Shown here piece by piece: positions 1-8,837 of a DNA stretch of 64,000 bases. The translations under genes were made by a program, and so were the position numbers. The DNA is from an uncultured bacterium (GTDB lineage: Bacteria; Verrucomicrobiota; Kiritimatiellia; CAIKKV01; CAITUY01). The notes beneath the pieces are model-generated. The model was given only the letters and a program-made list of their open reading frames with translations. It had not been told where the DNA came from and made no database searches. Where the stretch lies: the NCBI GenBank assembly GCA_903895695.1, contig CAITUY010000160.1, forward strand, positions 31,003-95,002, in the 5' to 3' direction. The stretch's first letter is position 1; the number at the start of each line of letters is the position of its first letter.

Positions 1-1111
1 CGAAGAAGGTATCGTGGCCCCAGTAGTTAATCTGCTCGACCTGTGGCGTCCCGAACGCGACGGTGTAGTAAGCGGCGATATAGGCGGCCTTGTCGGCCTC
101 AAGCTGCTCTGGCGAACGCCCTTCGGGGCTCGGATGATTGTGCGGCTCAGCCCAGAACTCCGTCACGTGAATCGGCACGCCGGCCTTCGCCAGGTCGGCG
201 AACGTCCGCGTCACGACGGCCATCGGGAACCACTTGCCGGCATGGGCCTGGGTGCCCACGGCATCCGGCGCCGCGCCCTGCGCGCGGAGGGCCTGGATGA
301 GCTCGACCATCCGGCGCCGCTGCTGGGCGGCCGTCACGCCCTTCATCTCCGTGAACGTCGATTCCAGACCGTAGTCGTTGAGACAATAGCAGGCGTCCGG
401 ATCCTCCTCGCGCGCCCAGCGGGTGGCGGGTTCAATGTAATTCACCATCTCGTCGATGGCCTCCAAGTGCGGCCAATCGCGTTGCGGGAGATGGCGCAAA
501 CTTGGTTCCCAGAGCATCTCGTTCACAAGGTCCCAGGTGCGGATGCGCCTGCCGGTGGACGCGATCAGGCTGCGCACGTGGTGTTCAAGGAACCGCAACT
601 GCTGTTCGTAGCTGTACTTCCGCATCCACTTCGGCACCGCCTTCTCGACCGTCCAGACCAATGGGTGGCCGCGTACCGCCAGGCCGTAGGCGCAACCCCA
701 ATCCACCTCTGCGAGAAACTCGCGGAGCTCACGCTGCCCCTGGTGCGTCTCGATGGGTTGATGCCATTTCTCGTCCCAGTAGCACTTGGCGTGCGTGCCG
801 TTGAACAAGGCCAGAAAATGCTCTGCCCGCGCCGCCTCGGCCGGATTGGCGGCCACGCGAGCAAAGGTCGATCCCGCACAGTTCCCAAAAACCATATGAT
901 GCCGGGTCTGCACGATGCGGACCGAACGACCGCGCAGAGGCTGTCCCGTAGCATCGACCAGCCGCAGGGCCAAGTCGGACTTTCGATGCCGCTCGATCCC
1001 ATCGCGCGCTTCGGCCAGCACCTCGTCATCGGACGGCAGGGAAGCGTATTCCGCCCGATCCAAGTCATGGATGCGCCGCCATTCCTCGCCGCGAATTAAT
1101 GGTTCAGTCAC
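1..1111 (-). CDS. GH10 endo-1,4-beta-xylanase-like protein, C-terminus cut by window edge
   Basis: This gene starts at a GTG (1111-1109) that overlaps the TGA of the upstream heparinase-like gene in a GTGA arrangement, so the two are probably translationally coupled. The frame stays open for about 370 codons to the left edge. The translation shows GH10 signatures: GHPLVW near residues 148-153, WDLVNE near 193-198 with Glu198 as likely acid/base, and VTEFW near 316-320 with Glu318 as likely nucleophile. A beta-sandwich-like segment (about residues 44-78) precedes the barrel. GH10 enzymes cleave internal beta-1,4-xylosidic bonds. I see no signal peptide after the GTG, so a cytoplasmic enzyme acting on imported xylo-oligosaccharides is plausible. 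Confidence in the family is high; the end of the gene lies outside the window. Confidence 0.9.
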   Translation of the reverse strand, partial: MTEPLIRGEEWRRIHDLDRAEYASLPSDDEVLAEARDGIERHRKSDLALRLVDATGQPLRGRSVRIVQTRHHMVFGNCAGSTFARVAANPAEAARAEHFLALFNGTHAKCYWDEKWHQPIETHQGQRELREFLAEVDWGCAYGLAVRGHPLVWTVEKAVPKWMRKYSYEQQLRFLEHHVRSLIASTGRRIRTWDLVNEMLWEPSLRHLPQRDWPHLEAIDEMVNYIEPATRWAREEDPDACYCLNDYGLESTFTEMKGVTAAQQRRRMVELIQALRAQGAAPDAVGTQAHAGKWFPMAVVTRTFADLAKAGVPIHVTEFWAEPHNHPSPEGRSPEQLEADKAAYIAAYYTVAFGTPQVEQINYWGHDTFF

Positions 1112-2976
1112 GGAGAACCCCTTTCGTCATCATCCCGCAAGTCTCCGCCCGGATAACGGCACAATGTACCACCGCGCTTAGGGTCGAACACTGAAGGAAT
1201 GGCGGCACCGTAGGGCCGACGCCAGAAGAGATGCGACCCGAGACGCACATCGAGTCCGCCCGCTGACTCCGGCGTGGGCGGAGTGCCGCGCGCGATAGTC
1301 ATGACGGCGTAGATGACCGTATGGGCGGTATGCGGAAATCGTGCCTGAACAAACGGGCCGCCAGGATAAAGCTCCGTGCTGCCACCCTGGTAAGTCCGGC
1401 GAGAGTCGCGCATGCGGTGCAGAGTCAGGTCAGCAGGACGCGGCCCCAGAAAGCGAACCATCCCGCGCGCGCCGTCCGCCGCCGCCAAATCGAAGCCCGC
1501 GCCATCCGCGTGCAGGCTGGCAGCCAGGTCGGTGCCGAACGCCAGGTTCCAATGCCAGTCACGCGAGAGGTGGTCGTCGATGGCGTCCAGGATGGCCAGC
1601 GTCACGGTCGCTCCGCCGACGCCGCTGAAATCCACCGCCAGCCAGCGTTCGGCGTAGCCGATCGTCGGCCGGCGCAGATCCATGCCGAACACCCCACCAG
1701 CCGAGCCCGACTCGTCCGCGATGACGGCCCCGCAGCCGAAGGGTTTGGCCCGAGGGCTGTCGACAGCGGTGACGATGCTCTGGTACTCAGCCTCACCGCG
1801 CCCCTGCCCGCCTCCAACAATCCAGTCATGGCTCAGCGCCATGCAACGCAGCGAGCCGGCATCATCGTGGGCGTGTCCGCCGACGTGCGTCACCCGCGCG
1901 TACGCGCCGACGATGGCATCGTCGCCATCCTGGTAACGGTTGCGGAACAGTCCCAATCCCTGGCGCGAATCCGTGAAATGCGTCGGCAAAATGCCATTGG
2001 GTTCGCAAGCGGGCACATCGTAGGGGTAATAGAGCAGAGAGAAGAAGAGGCCCGCGTGATCCGGGTTGAAGAGGCCGTCGCCTTGAATGCCGTTGAGCCG
2101 GTCATACATCCAACGCAGAGCGCCGACCTGTTCCCGGGGCGCCACCGCCAGCAGCAGCACGCTGGAGTTACGGTTGCACCAGTCATCGCCGTCATCGTTC
2201 CATGACAACTTGACACCGACTCGGCCATCCCGCCGGCGGGCGGCTACGCTGGCATAGAGCGAGGCCGCGGCCTGGCGGAGGCCCGGGAATTCGGCGAGCC
2301 AGTCGGTTCCAAGCACGTTGCGGACGGCAAGCAGGCACGGCAGCCAGAACGCGGCCGGGTACAGTTGATAGCCGAGCCCCTCGTGATAGAGCCCGCGATC
2401 GCCATGGTGCATGAGGAAGGGTTTCACGCGCCCGACAGCCCAGGCCATGTCGTCGGCCAGGTCATACGCACCGTCGGGCGTCGCACCCGGCAGGCCATGG
2501 ATCGCCAGAGCCGCCATCGCCGCACCCGCGTACGACACGGCCCAGTGGTTGTTCGTGACCGTGTGCGGATCGCCATGTTTGAGGTCAGCGACGCGGAATC
2601 CGCGGCACAAGGCGAAGAGCGCGCGATTCAGGGCCAACCGGCGCGCCTCGTCGAGTTGCGCATAGCAGGCGTCATGGACAGCGCAACCGATCAGCGCCAC
2701 GTTGGCCCGGCCCAAGTTGCCGCTGTCGGGATCGACCATTGCCAGAAAGGCATCGCACGCGGTCAAGGCGTGCGCGGGTGCCCCAGTAGCGATGGCGAGC
2801 ACGGCGTGAGCGATAGTGCGCTCGCCCTGCACGGTATCCGCGGACCCGGCGGCAACGACGCGTTCCGCCCGAGCAACAATCGCCCTCGCCGTGGGCTCGC
2901 CCGCGGCAAGGTGCCGTGCCACCGTCTCACGGCGTCCGGGCGTCAGCCAAAGCGGCGTTGACAGATCCGTCGGCAT
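1108..2976 (-). CDS. Heparinase II/III-like polysaccharide lyase
   Basis: The 622-aa product has the layout of heparinase II/III-like lyases: an N-terminal (alpha/alpha) toroid and a C-terminal beta-sandwich. Visible candidates for the active centre are NNH at residues 142-144, YHEGLGYQ at 197-204, and HAHDD at 368-372, which matches the H-x-H-x-D signature opening the heparinase II/III beta-sandwich domain. These enzymes eliminate uronic acid-containing polymers, leaving unsaturated uronate ends. No signal peptide is visible. The ATG shares one base with the TGA of the beta-helix gene upstream (TGATG), and the stop overlaps the GTG of the GH10 gene downstream, so this is an internal operon gene. 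The substrate cannot be told from sequence alone; alginate, heparin-like or pectic uronates are all possible. Confidence 0.78.
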   Translation of the reverse strand: MPTDLSTPLWLTPGRRETVARHLAAGEPTARAIVARAERVVAAGSADTVQGERTIAHAVLAIATGAPAHALTACDAFLAMVDPDSGNLGRANVALIGCAVHDACYAQLDEARRLALNRALFALCRGFRVADLKHGDPHTVTNNHWAVSYAGAAMAALAIHGLPGATPDGAYDLADDMAWAVGRVKPFLMHHGDRGLYHEGLGYQLYPAAFWLPCLLAVRNVLGTDWLAEFPGLRQAAASLYASVAARRRDGRVGVKLSWNDDGDDWCNRNSSVLLLAVAPREQVGALRWMYDRLNGIQGDGLFNPDHAGLFFSLLYYPYDVPACEPNGILPTHFTDSRQGLGLFRNRYQDGDDAIVGAYARVTHVGGHAHDDAGSLRCMALSHDWIVGGGQGRGEAEYQSIVTAVDSPRAKPFGCGAVIADESGSAGGVFGMDLRRPTIGYAERWLAVDFSGVGGATVTLAILDAIDDHLSRDWHWNLAFGTDLAASLHADGAGFDLAAADGARGMVRFLGPRPADLTLHRMRDSRRTYQGGSTELYPGGPFVQARFPHTAHTVIYAVMTIARGTPPTPESAGGLDVRLGSHLFWRRPYGAAIPSVFDPKRGGTLCRYPGGDLRDDDERGSP

Positions 2977-5834
2977 CAGTTCCTGGCCGCCAGCGGCGCG
3001 AGATCGACCTCGGCCAGCACCTTGTTGGCGTTCACGTCGGCGTTGACCAGCGAGTAGCCGTACGTCTTGTCGCCGAACGTGCAGCCGTAGAACAGGTACG
3101 GATGCACCCAGCCGTTCGGCGGCGCCAATTCGTGCGCCGCCGGGTTCGTGTCCCAGTTCAAGTTCACCTTCCCGTCCTCCTTGACCTTGACGGTGCCGTC
3201 AGGCTTCGGCATGTCCGCGGAAGGAGCGTTCTTGCCCTCCTGGTACCGCTGCAGCGTCTTCCGGTACATCTCGTTCTGCGAGTTCGCATCGTTTATCCAT
3301 GCCACCGGCCCGTTGGCGTGGACGTTCATCAGGATGTGGCCGTTCGCACGCGCCGTCTGCACGTTGCGAACCCCTCTCAGCACGACCGGTGCTCCGGCGG
3401 GGTCGGCCAGCGCCACGTCAACAGTGACGTCCTGTACCTGTTGGGCCGCGCCCGTGTAGCCGCACTTCACCTTCTTGCCCTTGGTCACGATCTTCGTCCG
3501 CAACAGGGCCGCCAGTTCACAATAGCCGTAGTCGACCGCCGGCTGCGTGGCGTTCCCGCATTCCAGGAACTCGCACTGATCCACCATCACGATATACGGC
3601 CTGAAGGCCAGCGTCGAGTTACCGCCCATGAAGTCAATGCCCGGCCCGTCGATGTTCCTGAAGGAGCAGTTGTAGAGCCCGCCGTGGATCAGGTTGTTGT
3701 GCTTGATCGAGATACCCGCCTTCTTCTGCCCCACGAACTCGGCGTTCAGGCAAAGCCATTTGTCCAGCATCCCGTTGTTCATGAAGATGCCGTAGTCGCC
3801 GGTGTTGTAGAATCTCAGGTTGACGTATTTGTTCTGGTCGTGCTCGGCGCCGCCCATGACCTCAGGGTCGTCGAAGCCAACGTGCATGCCGGCGAAGGTC
3901 TGGTCGCGGAAGGTGATGTTATAGTAGTTCTGACCGGCAATGTACGATTTGGCCAGCAGCCCGTCCGGGGCCCCGTGGTCGACGCCGGTGACGGCGATGC
4001 CCACGCGGCCGCCTTGAACCGCGAAGTTCGCCAGGCCGCACGCGCCGATCTGCTTGATGGCCGTGATATCGCCCGTGAACTTCAGCACGGTCTTGTCTGG
4101 ACCGGCGCCCAGCAGGCCCCCGTTGCCGTCAAAGTAGAGCGTGTGGCTCAAGAGAAACGTGCCGGCCGGCACGTCGAGTCGGGGCCGGCGGACCCTGGTC
4201 TCGCGTTTGGCAACAGTGGGATCGATGGGATACAGCCGGTCGTACGCCGCCTTATCGTTGCTCTTCAGAACCGCCTCGTGCAGCCGGGCCACCTCGTCCG
4301 CCTTGAGCCCGAACATGACCTGGGCGAACGCGTCATCGGACGGTTTCTTCCCGGTTGGATCCGCACCCGCGTCCAGAAGGGCTTTCCCGAAATCGGGCTC
4401 CCACGTAAAGTACAGCGGCCGAAACGTCTTGGGCGCATCCGTGGCCGGGATCGAGGGCGGCGGGGGCAACTTGCCCTTCACACCGTCGGTACCCTTGGTC
4501 AGGTCCTGACCGGCGAACATGAAGGTCTCCTCGTGTGTGGCGTTGATCGGCCACCAGTTATCGCGCCCGGCCTTGATCAAGGCCTTCAGTTTGTCGACGT
4601 TTTCGGGCGTGTCCGGCAAGCCTGACCGCTTGTTCCGGTCCTTGACCCACTTGGCGGCGTTCTTATCGGCAAAAGCCGCGGCGGCCTCGATGTTGGCGCC
4701 AGCCGGCATGTTGTTGAGCGGCGTGTACGCGAACCTAAGTATGTCCTTCCCGTCCGCGCCCTTGGTCTCGTAGTCGAACTCGGCGCCCCACATCTGAAGT
4801 TTAGGGTCGCTGTTGACGAACGATTCCTCGTACGAATTCGCGAAGTCGGTGAACAGGTGCACGATATTGCCGCTGCCGCCCTCGATCGTGAGCGCGTGGG
4901 AAGGCATCGCCGCCTGCGCCCCACCGCGCGTGCCGGGGAAGATGCGCCGCAGGCCAAGCTGTACGTTGCGGCAATTCTTCAGGTAGTAACAGCCCGGGCC
5001 TTGCGACGAACCGCGCTCGGTCGCGCCGTGATACATGGCCAGGCCGTCGCAGTTCTCCAGCATGACGCCCGTACCGGGGTTGCCGTAATTCGTCTCGATC
5101 ATCAGATAGACGCGGGTGTTCTTGCCCCCACCCTTCAAGTCGAAAACGCACTGGCAATTCTTCTTCCACCACTCCGTAGCCGGGTCTTTTAGATGGGCGT
5201 TGTAATCGGCGAACGTCCAGTTGTACGAGAACCAGAGGAACAGCGTGTTATCGACGCGAGCCGACGCCTTAAACGCATAGGAAGCCCAGCCGTTGACGGC
5301 CGCGATGAACGCCGAGTCCGCCACGTCCCCATTGATGCGGCTGATATTGCCGAACAGCATGGTCAGGTTCCGCAAGGGCTCGTTGCCGGCTGCGCCGGGT
5401 TCGATTGTGACGCCGGTGTTGTACGTCTCCAGGCCCTTCTGACCACCGCCCAGAATGACGTTCCCGCCGCTGATGGCGACATTGTTTCGCACCCGTCGCA
5501 AATCCAGCTTCATATCGTGCGCGCCACCCCAGCCCAGGTGGATCGCCCCGCCCTCGGGCAACCGCTCGGCAAGCGCCACCACCAAGTCGGCGAGTTGCGG
5601 GTTCAGTTTGCTCTCGCGGCCGTCAGCCGACTTGCTCTCGTACTGGTCGCCCAGGATCGACCGGGCCGCCTTGTCGGCATTGAGGTAGACTGTGCCATCC
5701 GCCAACTTCTGGAACGCGTACTGATTGACCTTGGACGCCAGGCCGCCGTCCAGTGCCGCCGCCGCCGTCCCCAAAGTAAGTGCCAGCGCCAGCGCGCCCG
5801 CTATAGCCATCCCGCCTGCACCCATCTTCTTCAT
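2976..5834 (-). CDS. Secreted double right-handed beta-helix (pectate lyase-like) protein
   Basis: The 952-aa protein begins with a signal peptide (MKKMGAGG, then an Ala/Leu core ending near residue 27). It has two stretches of parallel beta-helix character. The first (about 95-380) is rich in short N/D/G turns. The second (about 545-850) begins with DVPAGTF and GGLLGAGPDKTVLKF, the usual opening of the pectate-lyase superfamily fold. The linker between them (about 385-540) is helical. Such helices bind or cleave pectin, alginate or related polyuronates, but no catalytic residue set could be assigned. It is the only gene of this operon with a clear export signal. Its ATG overlaps the upstream stop (ATGA) and its TGA overlaps the downstream ATG. 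Confidence 0.72.
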   Translation of the reverse strand: MKKMGAGGMAIAGALALALTLGTAAAALDGGLASKVNQYAFQKLADGTVYLNADKAARSILGDQYESKSADGRESKLNPQLADLVVALAERLPEGGAIHLGWGGAHDMKLDLRRVRNNVAISGGNVILGGGQKGLETYNTGVTIEPGAAGNEPLRNLTMLFGNISRINGDVADSAFIAAVNGWASYAFKASARVDNTLFLWFSYNWTFADYNAHLKDPATEWWKKNCQCVFDLKGGGKNTRVYLMIETNYGNPGTGVMLENCDGLAMYHGATERGSSQGPGCYYLKNCRNVQLGLRRIFPGTRGGAQAAMPSHALTIEGGSGNIVHLFTDFANSYEESFVNSDPKLQMWGAEFDYETKGADGKDILRFAYTPLNNMPAGANIEAAAAFADKNAAKWVKDRNKRSGLPDTPENVDKLKALIKAGRDNWWPINATHEETFMFAGQDLTKGTDGVKGKLPPPPSIPATDAPKTFRPLYFTWEPDFGKALLDAGADPTGKKPSDDAFAQVMFGLKADEVARLHEAVLKSNDKAAYDRLYPIDPTVAKRETRVRRPRLDVPAGTFLLSHTLYFDGNGGLLGAGPDKTVLKFTGDITAIKQIGACGLANFAVQGGRVGIAVTGVDHGAPDGLLAKSYIAGQNYYNITFRDQTFAGMHVGFDDPEVMGGAEHDQNKYVNLRFYNTGDYGIFMNNGMLDKWLCLNAEFVGQKKAGISIKHNNLIHGGLYNCSFRNIDGPGIDFMGGNSTLAFRPYIVMVDQCEFLECGNATQPAVDYGYCELAALLRTKIVTKGKKVKCGYTGAAQQVQDVTVDVALADPAGAPVVLRGVRNVQTARANGHILMNVHANGPVAWINDANSQNEMYRKTLQRYQEGKNAPSADMPKPDGTVKVKEDGKVNLNWDTNPAAHELAPPNGWVHPYLFYGCTFGDKTYGYSLVNADVNANKVLAEVDLAPLAARN

Positions 5835-7873
5835 CGGTCGCTTCCTTCCTTTCGTACCTGCGCCGCCGTGTACTCCAATCCGCTCTCGTCAGCCCGCATT
5901 TCATAGCCGTCGCGGCCGTCCGTCACGACCATTCGGCCATGCCCGATTTTGAGATAGGGACTGTTGTACACGCCGCCCCGGCACCAATCGTCCCAATCCA
6001 CGCGCCGCCCGTCAACGGCCGCCCGACACCGTAGTCCGCGGGCATCGTGCGTCACCTCCAGCTCCGTTCCGTCCATGGTGCGGTAGACGACCCGCCCCGA
6101 GGGCGCGAAATCGTTACGGTCGAGCCGTGCCTGGCTGCGGAGTGCGGTCTCGAATGCATCCAGTGTTCCCCATGCCGTGGACGGAAGGACTTCGACGACA
6201 AACCCAGTGGGCAGTCCCGGGAATACGACGATGTCGTACTGGTTCAGGACGGCCCGGTCTGGCCCGTTTCCGGTGACGGGTGCCAGCAGAAAGGGCGTGC
6301 CGCCGAGGGGCCAGACCGCCACATGAGCCGAGCCGGCATCGATCAGCACGAGGTCGTCTCTCACGCGCAACGATGCCGCCCTTCTGGGCACGAAGAGCCA
6401 CGTCTCCGCCGCTTGCGGTGCTGCCGCCCAGCGGCTCTCCACGGTCAACTCCCGTGGCAGCCGTTCGAGCGGGCCGTCGGCCGCCGCCGTGGGCGCGGTG
6501 ATCAGTATGAGGCCGTTACGGTGCTGGAACACCTGGTCGTACGGGCTGTGTCCTTGCGGCGAACGAAACCGCGGCTGGGCTCCGCCGATGACGATCGGCC
6601 CGTCGCCTCCCCGCGTTGCCAAAGACCACACGGTCTGCTGCGCGGGATTGTCGGACTCCGTCAGCGCCACGCTGCCCAATGCGAAATCCCGATCGCAGTA
6701 GAAGGTCTCCTGGAACCGGTTGGGCCGGTCCATGTGATACGACGGCCGCACCATGCGCGCCTCGAAGGGCAACGGCACGTTCTTGGCGATAAGATTGCAG
6801 AGCACGCGGTTCGGCCGGTAGCGAGTGGTGGCCTGATGCAGGGACAACTGCCGGCGGTCCGGGACGGGGCACGGCCCGGCGGGACAGAATGCCTCCAGGA
6901 GCAGATCCGTCCCGCCCCGGCACGAGCCATCGCTGAAACCCCGTTTCGACGCCCCGGCCAAAACGCCCGCGAACGACTTGAGCCCGTAGGTCGCGAAGTA
7001 GTAGTCGAGCGTCATGCGGGCCAGTTCGCGGGTCTCCGGCAGAGGCGCAAAGTCGAACAGATTCCAGTAGGCCAGCATGTTGTACTGGTAGTAGGTGACT
7101 GAATCGTACTCGCCGTTGCCGGTCACGAGCAATCGTCGCAGGTAGTCGCGTAGCGCGCCGGCGGTCCGGGCCGCGGCCTCGGACGCGGGGTGGCCGGAGA
7201 CACGCGCGTCTGCGCCGAAGAGTTGGGCGTAGAGCAATCCCGTGGTCCGCCACATAGTCTTGTGATTCTCCGTCCCGCCGTTGGTCGGATTGCCGCCGAG
7301 CAGGAAGCCCTCTTCGCCCACGAGGTCGAACGGAACGGCGGGCGGGTTCGCATGTTCCCGTGGCCCGTCGGACGGATGCCGCGATTCGCGGTAAGCGCCC
7401 ACGGCGGCGCGGAACGCAGCGTGCCAGTCGGGGCTCATTTTCGGTCCCACCAGCCCGAGGAAACGCGCCCAGTTAACGGCGGCGAAGTGGTACTGCTGGT
7501 TGAGATTGCCGGGAATCGCGACGAACGCCCGGGCGGCCGCGTCGTCGGGATGCAGCATGAGTCGTGCGGTCACGACCGGAAGGTCGTACTTGAGAGGGTC
7601 GCCCCCGAACCGCGTAACGCGCCCCTCGGCGTCGCGCTCTTTGGGCCCGAAGTAGCCCGTCGGCCCCTGCCGGTACGGCCGGCCGGTGTACGGCGAGCGG
7701 ATATCGTCGCCTTCCACGGACCACGTGCGCACGGGACGGCCGGTATCGGGGCACACGGACGCGGCCTGCGATCGCCGCGCGTACGGTTCCGCCGCCCAGG
7801 CTTCGATCACGCCTGCCATACGTTCCCGGAACCCCGCCTCGTCCGGATACGTCTCGATGTCCCAAGGGTTCAT
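5831..7873 (-). CDS. Putative (alpha/alpha)-toroid polysaccharide lyase-like enzyme
   Basis: The 680-aa product has no signal peptide. Residues 1-340 look like an all-helical toroid, and the C-terminal half (about 360-670) is beta-rich, the two-domain plan of several polysaccharide lyase families. Possible active-site elements are TENH at 201-204 and the tyrosine-rich YDSVTYYQYN at 256-265, reminiscent of Asn/His/Tyr lyase centres. I cannot place it in a named family. It lies seven bases after the GH130 gene, and its stop overlaps the next start (ATGA). Together with the heparinase-like gene it suggests that the operon handles a uronate-containing glycan. An alternative is an unsaturated-glucuronyl hydrolase-like toroid. 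Confidence 0.5.
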   Translation of the reverse strand: MNPWDIETYPDEAGFRERMAGVIEAWAAEPYARRSQAASVCPDTGRPVRTWSVEGDDIRSPYTGRPYRQGPTGYFGPKERDAEGRVTRFGGDPLKYDLPVVTARLMLHPDDAAARAFVAIPGNLNQQYHFAAVNWARFLGLVGPKMSPDWHAAFRAAVGAYRESRHPSDGPREHANPPAVPFDLVGEEGFLLGGNPTNGGTENHKTMWRTTGLLYAQLFGADARVSGHPASEAAARTAGALRDYLRRLLVTGNGEYDSVTYYQYNMLAYWNLFDFAPLPETRELARMTLDYYFATYGLKSFAGVLAGASKRGFSDGSCRGGTDLLLEAFCPAGPCPVPDRRQLSLHQATTRYRPNRVLCNLIAKNVPLPFEARMVRPSYHMDRPNRFQETFYCDRDFALGSVALTESDNPAQQTVWSLATRGGDGPIVIGGAQPRFRSPQGHSPYDQVFQHRNGLILITAPTAAADGPLERLPRELTVESRWAAAPQAAETWLFVPRRAASLRVRDDLVLIDAGSAHVAVWPLGGTPFLLAPVTGNGPDRAVLNQYDIVVFPGLPTGFVVEVLPSTAWGTLDAFETALRSQARLDRNDFAPSGRVVYRTMDGTELEVTHDARGLRCRAAVDGRRVDWDDWCRGGVYNSPYLKIGHGRMVVTDGRDGYEMRADESGLEYTAAQVRKEGSDR

Positions 7874-7880
7874 GTGTCGT

Positions 7881-8825
7881 CTACCAGTTCCTGCACGCGT
7901 GAATGAGGTCGCTCAGCCGCCCCGTCGCCACGCATTGCACCGTGTCGGCGGCCCCGTAGTGCACGAGCACCGTCTCGTCGTCCGCGACAATCATGCTGCA
8001 GGGAAAACATACATGCTCCACGAGGCCGCGCAGCTCGTAGTCGGCCTCGGGATAGAGAATGGGATGCTTCGTGCAGTGGAGCACCTTCCAGGGTTCGTCA
8101 CGGTCCAGAAGGGCCGCACCGACACTGTACTCGCGCGTCGTACAGTTGTTCATGATGCCATGGAACAGGATCAGCCAGCCCTCGGCGGTGAGGAATGGAA
8201 CCGTCGACGCCCCCAACCCGCTGTAGCAGAAGTTCCACAGATCGGTCGACTTCAGCACTTCGTAGGAATCCCCCCAATGGATCAAGTCCGGCGAATGCGA
8301 CAGCCAGATGTTGCCCTTGCCGCTGCCCGGGATGTTGGGCCGCTCCAGCCGCATGTACCGGCCGTCGGCACGCTTTCGCGGAAAGATCACCATGTTGCGG
8401 TTGTCGGGGACGTTGACAAAGTTGACGAACTCCAGCGACTTCAGGTCGGCGGACCGAAACAACGCCACCCGGCAGTTCTGGTCGCCCTCGCAGGCAATCA
8501 ACACCTTGTACTCGCCGTCGATCCACGTGATGCGCGGGTCGTAGTAGACGGACCGACTGACACTCTGCCAAAGCTCATCGACAGGCATCTCGAATGGCTC
8601 CGGGCGCGGCGCGAAATGAATGCCGTCGGTGCTGTCCGCTCCCCAGAGCAACGTCTTGTGATTGAGCTGATTGACGCGGCAGAGCATCACGTAACGGCCA
8701 GCCGCGGTCTTGATCGCGGCGCTGTTGTACACGGCGCGCATCCTGACTGGGAAATCGGCCGCCGTGAGGACCGGGTTATCGGGATGGCGGGTAAGTACGG
8801 CCCTGTCGATTCTGGCATAGTCCAT
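7881..8825 (-). CDS. GH130-family glycoside phosphorylase/hydrolase
   Basis: The 314-aa protein has the five-bladed propeller signatures of GH130: HPDNPVL near the N-terminus, VYNSAAIKTAAGRYVMLCRV, DPRITWIDGEYKV about mid-length, and GLGASTVPFL followed by GWLILFHG. GH130 enzymes act on beta-1,4- or beta-1,2-mannosidic links, often as phosphorylases that save energy inside the cell. The absence of a signal peptide fits a cytoplasmic role. The start is supported by an AGAGGA ribosome-binding site eight bases upstream of the ATG. It sits 12 bases after the GH67/GH115-like gene and seven before the toroid enzyme. Phosphorylase versus hydrolase activity cannot be decided by eye. Confidence 0.82.
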   Translation of the reverse strand: MDYARIDRAVLTRHPDNPVLTAADFPVRMRAVYNSAAIKTAAGRYVMLCRVNQLNHKTLLWGADSTDGIHFAPRPEPFEMPVDELWQSVSRSVYYDPRITWIDGEYKVLIACEGDQNCRVALFRSADLKSLEFVNFVNVPDNRNMVIFPRKRADGRYMRLERPNIPGSGKGNIWLSHSPDLIHWGDSYEVLKSTDLWNFCYSGLGASTVPFLTAEGWLILFHGIMNNCTTREYSVGAALLDRDEPWKVLHCTKHPILYPEADYELRGLVEHVCFPCSMIVADDETVLVHYGAADTVQCVATGRLSDLIHACRNW

Positions 8826-8837
8826 GTCGGTATTCCT

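Noticed and set aside
14..1099. Plus-strand 361-codon frame
   Set aside because: It is antisense to the GH10 gene, whose minus-strand translation carries clear catalytic motifs. High GC keeps opposite frames open.
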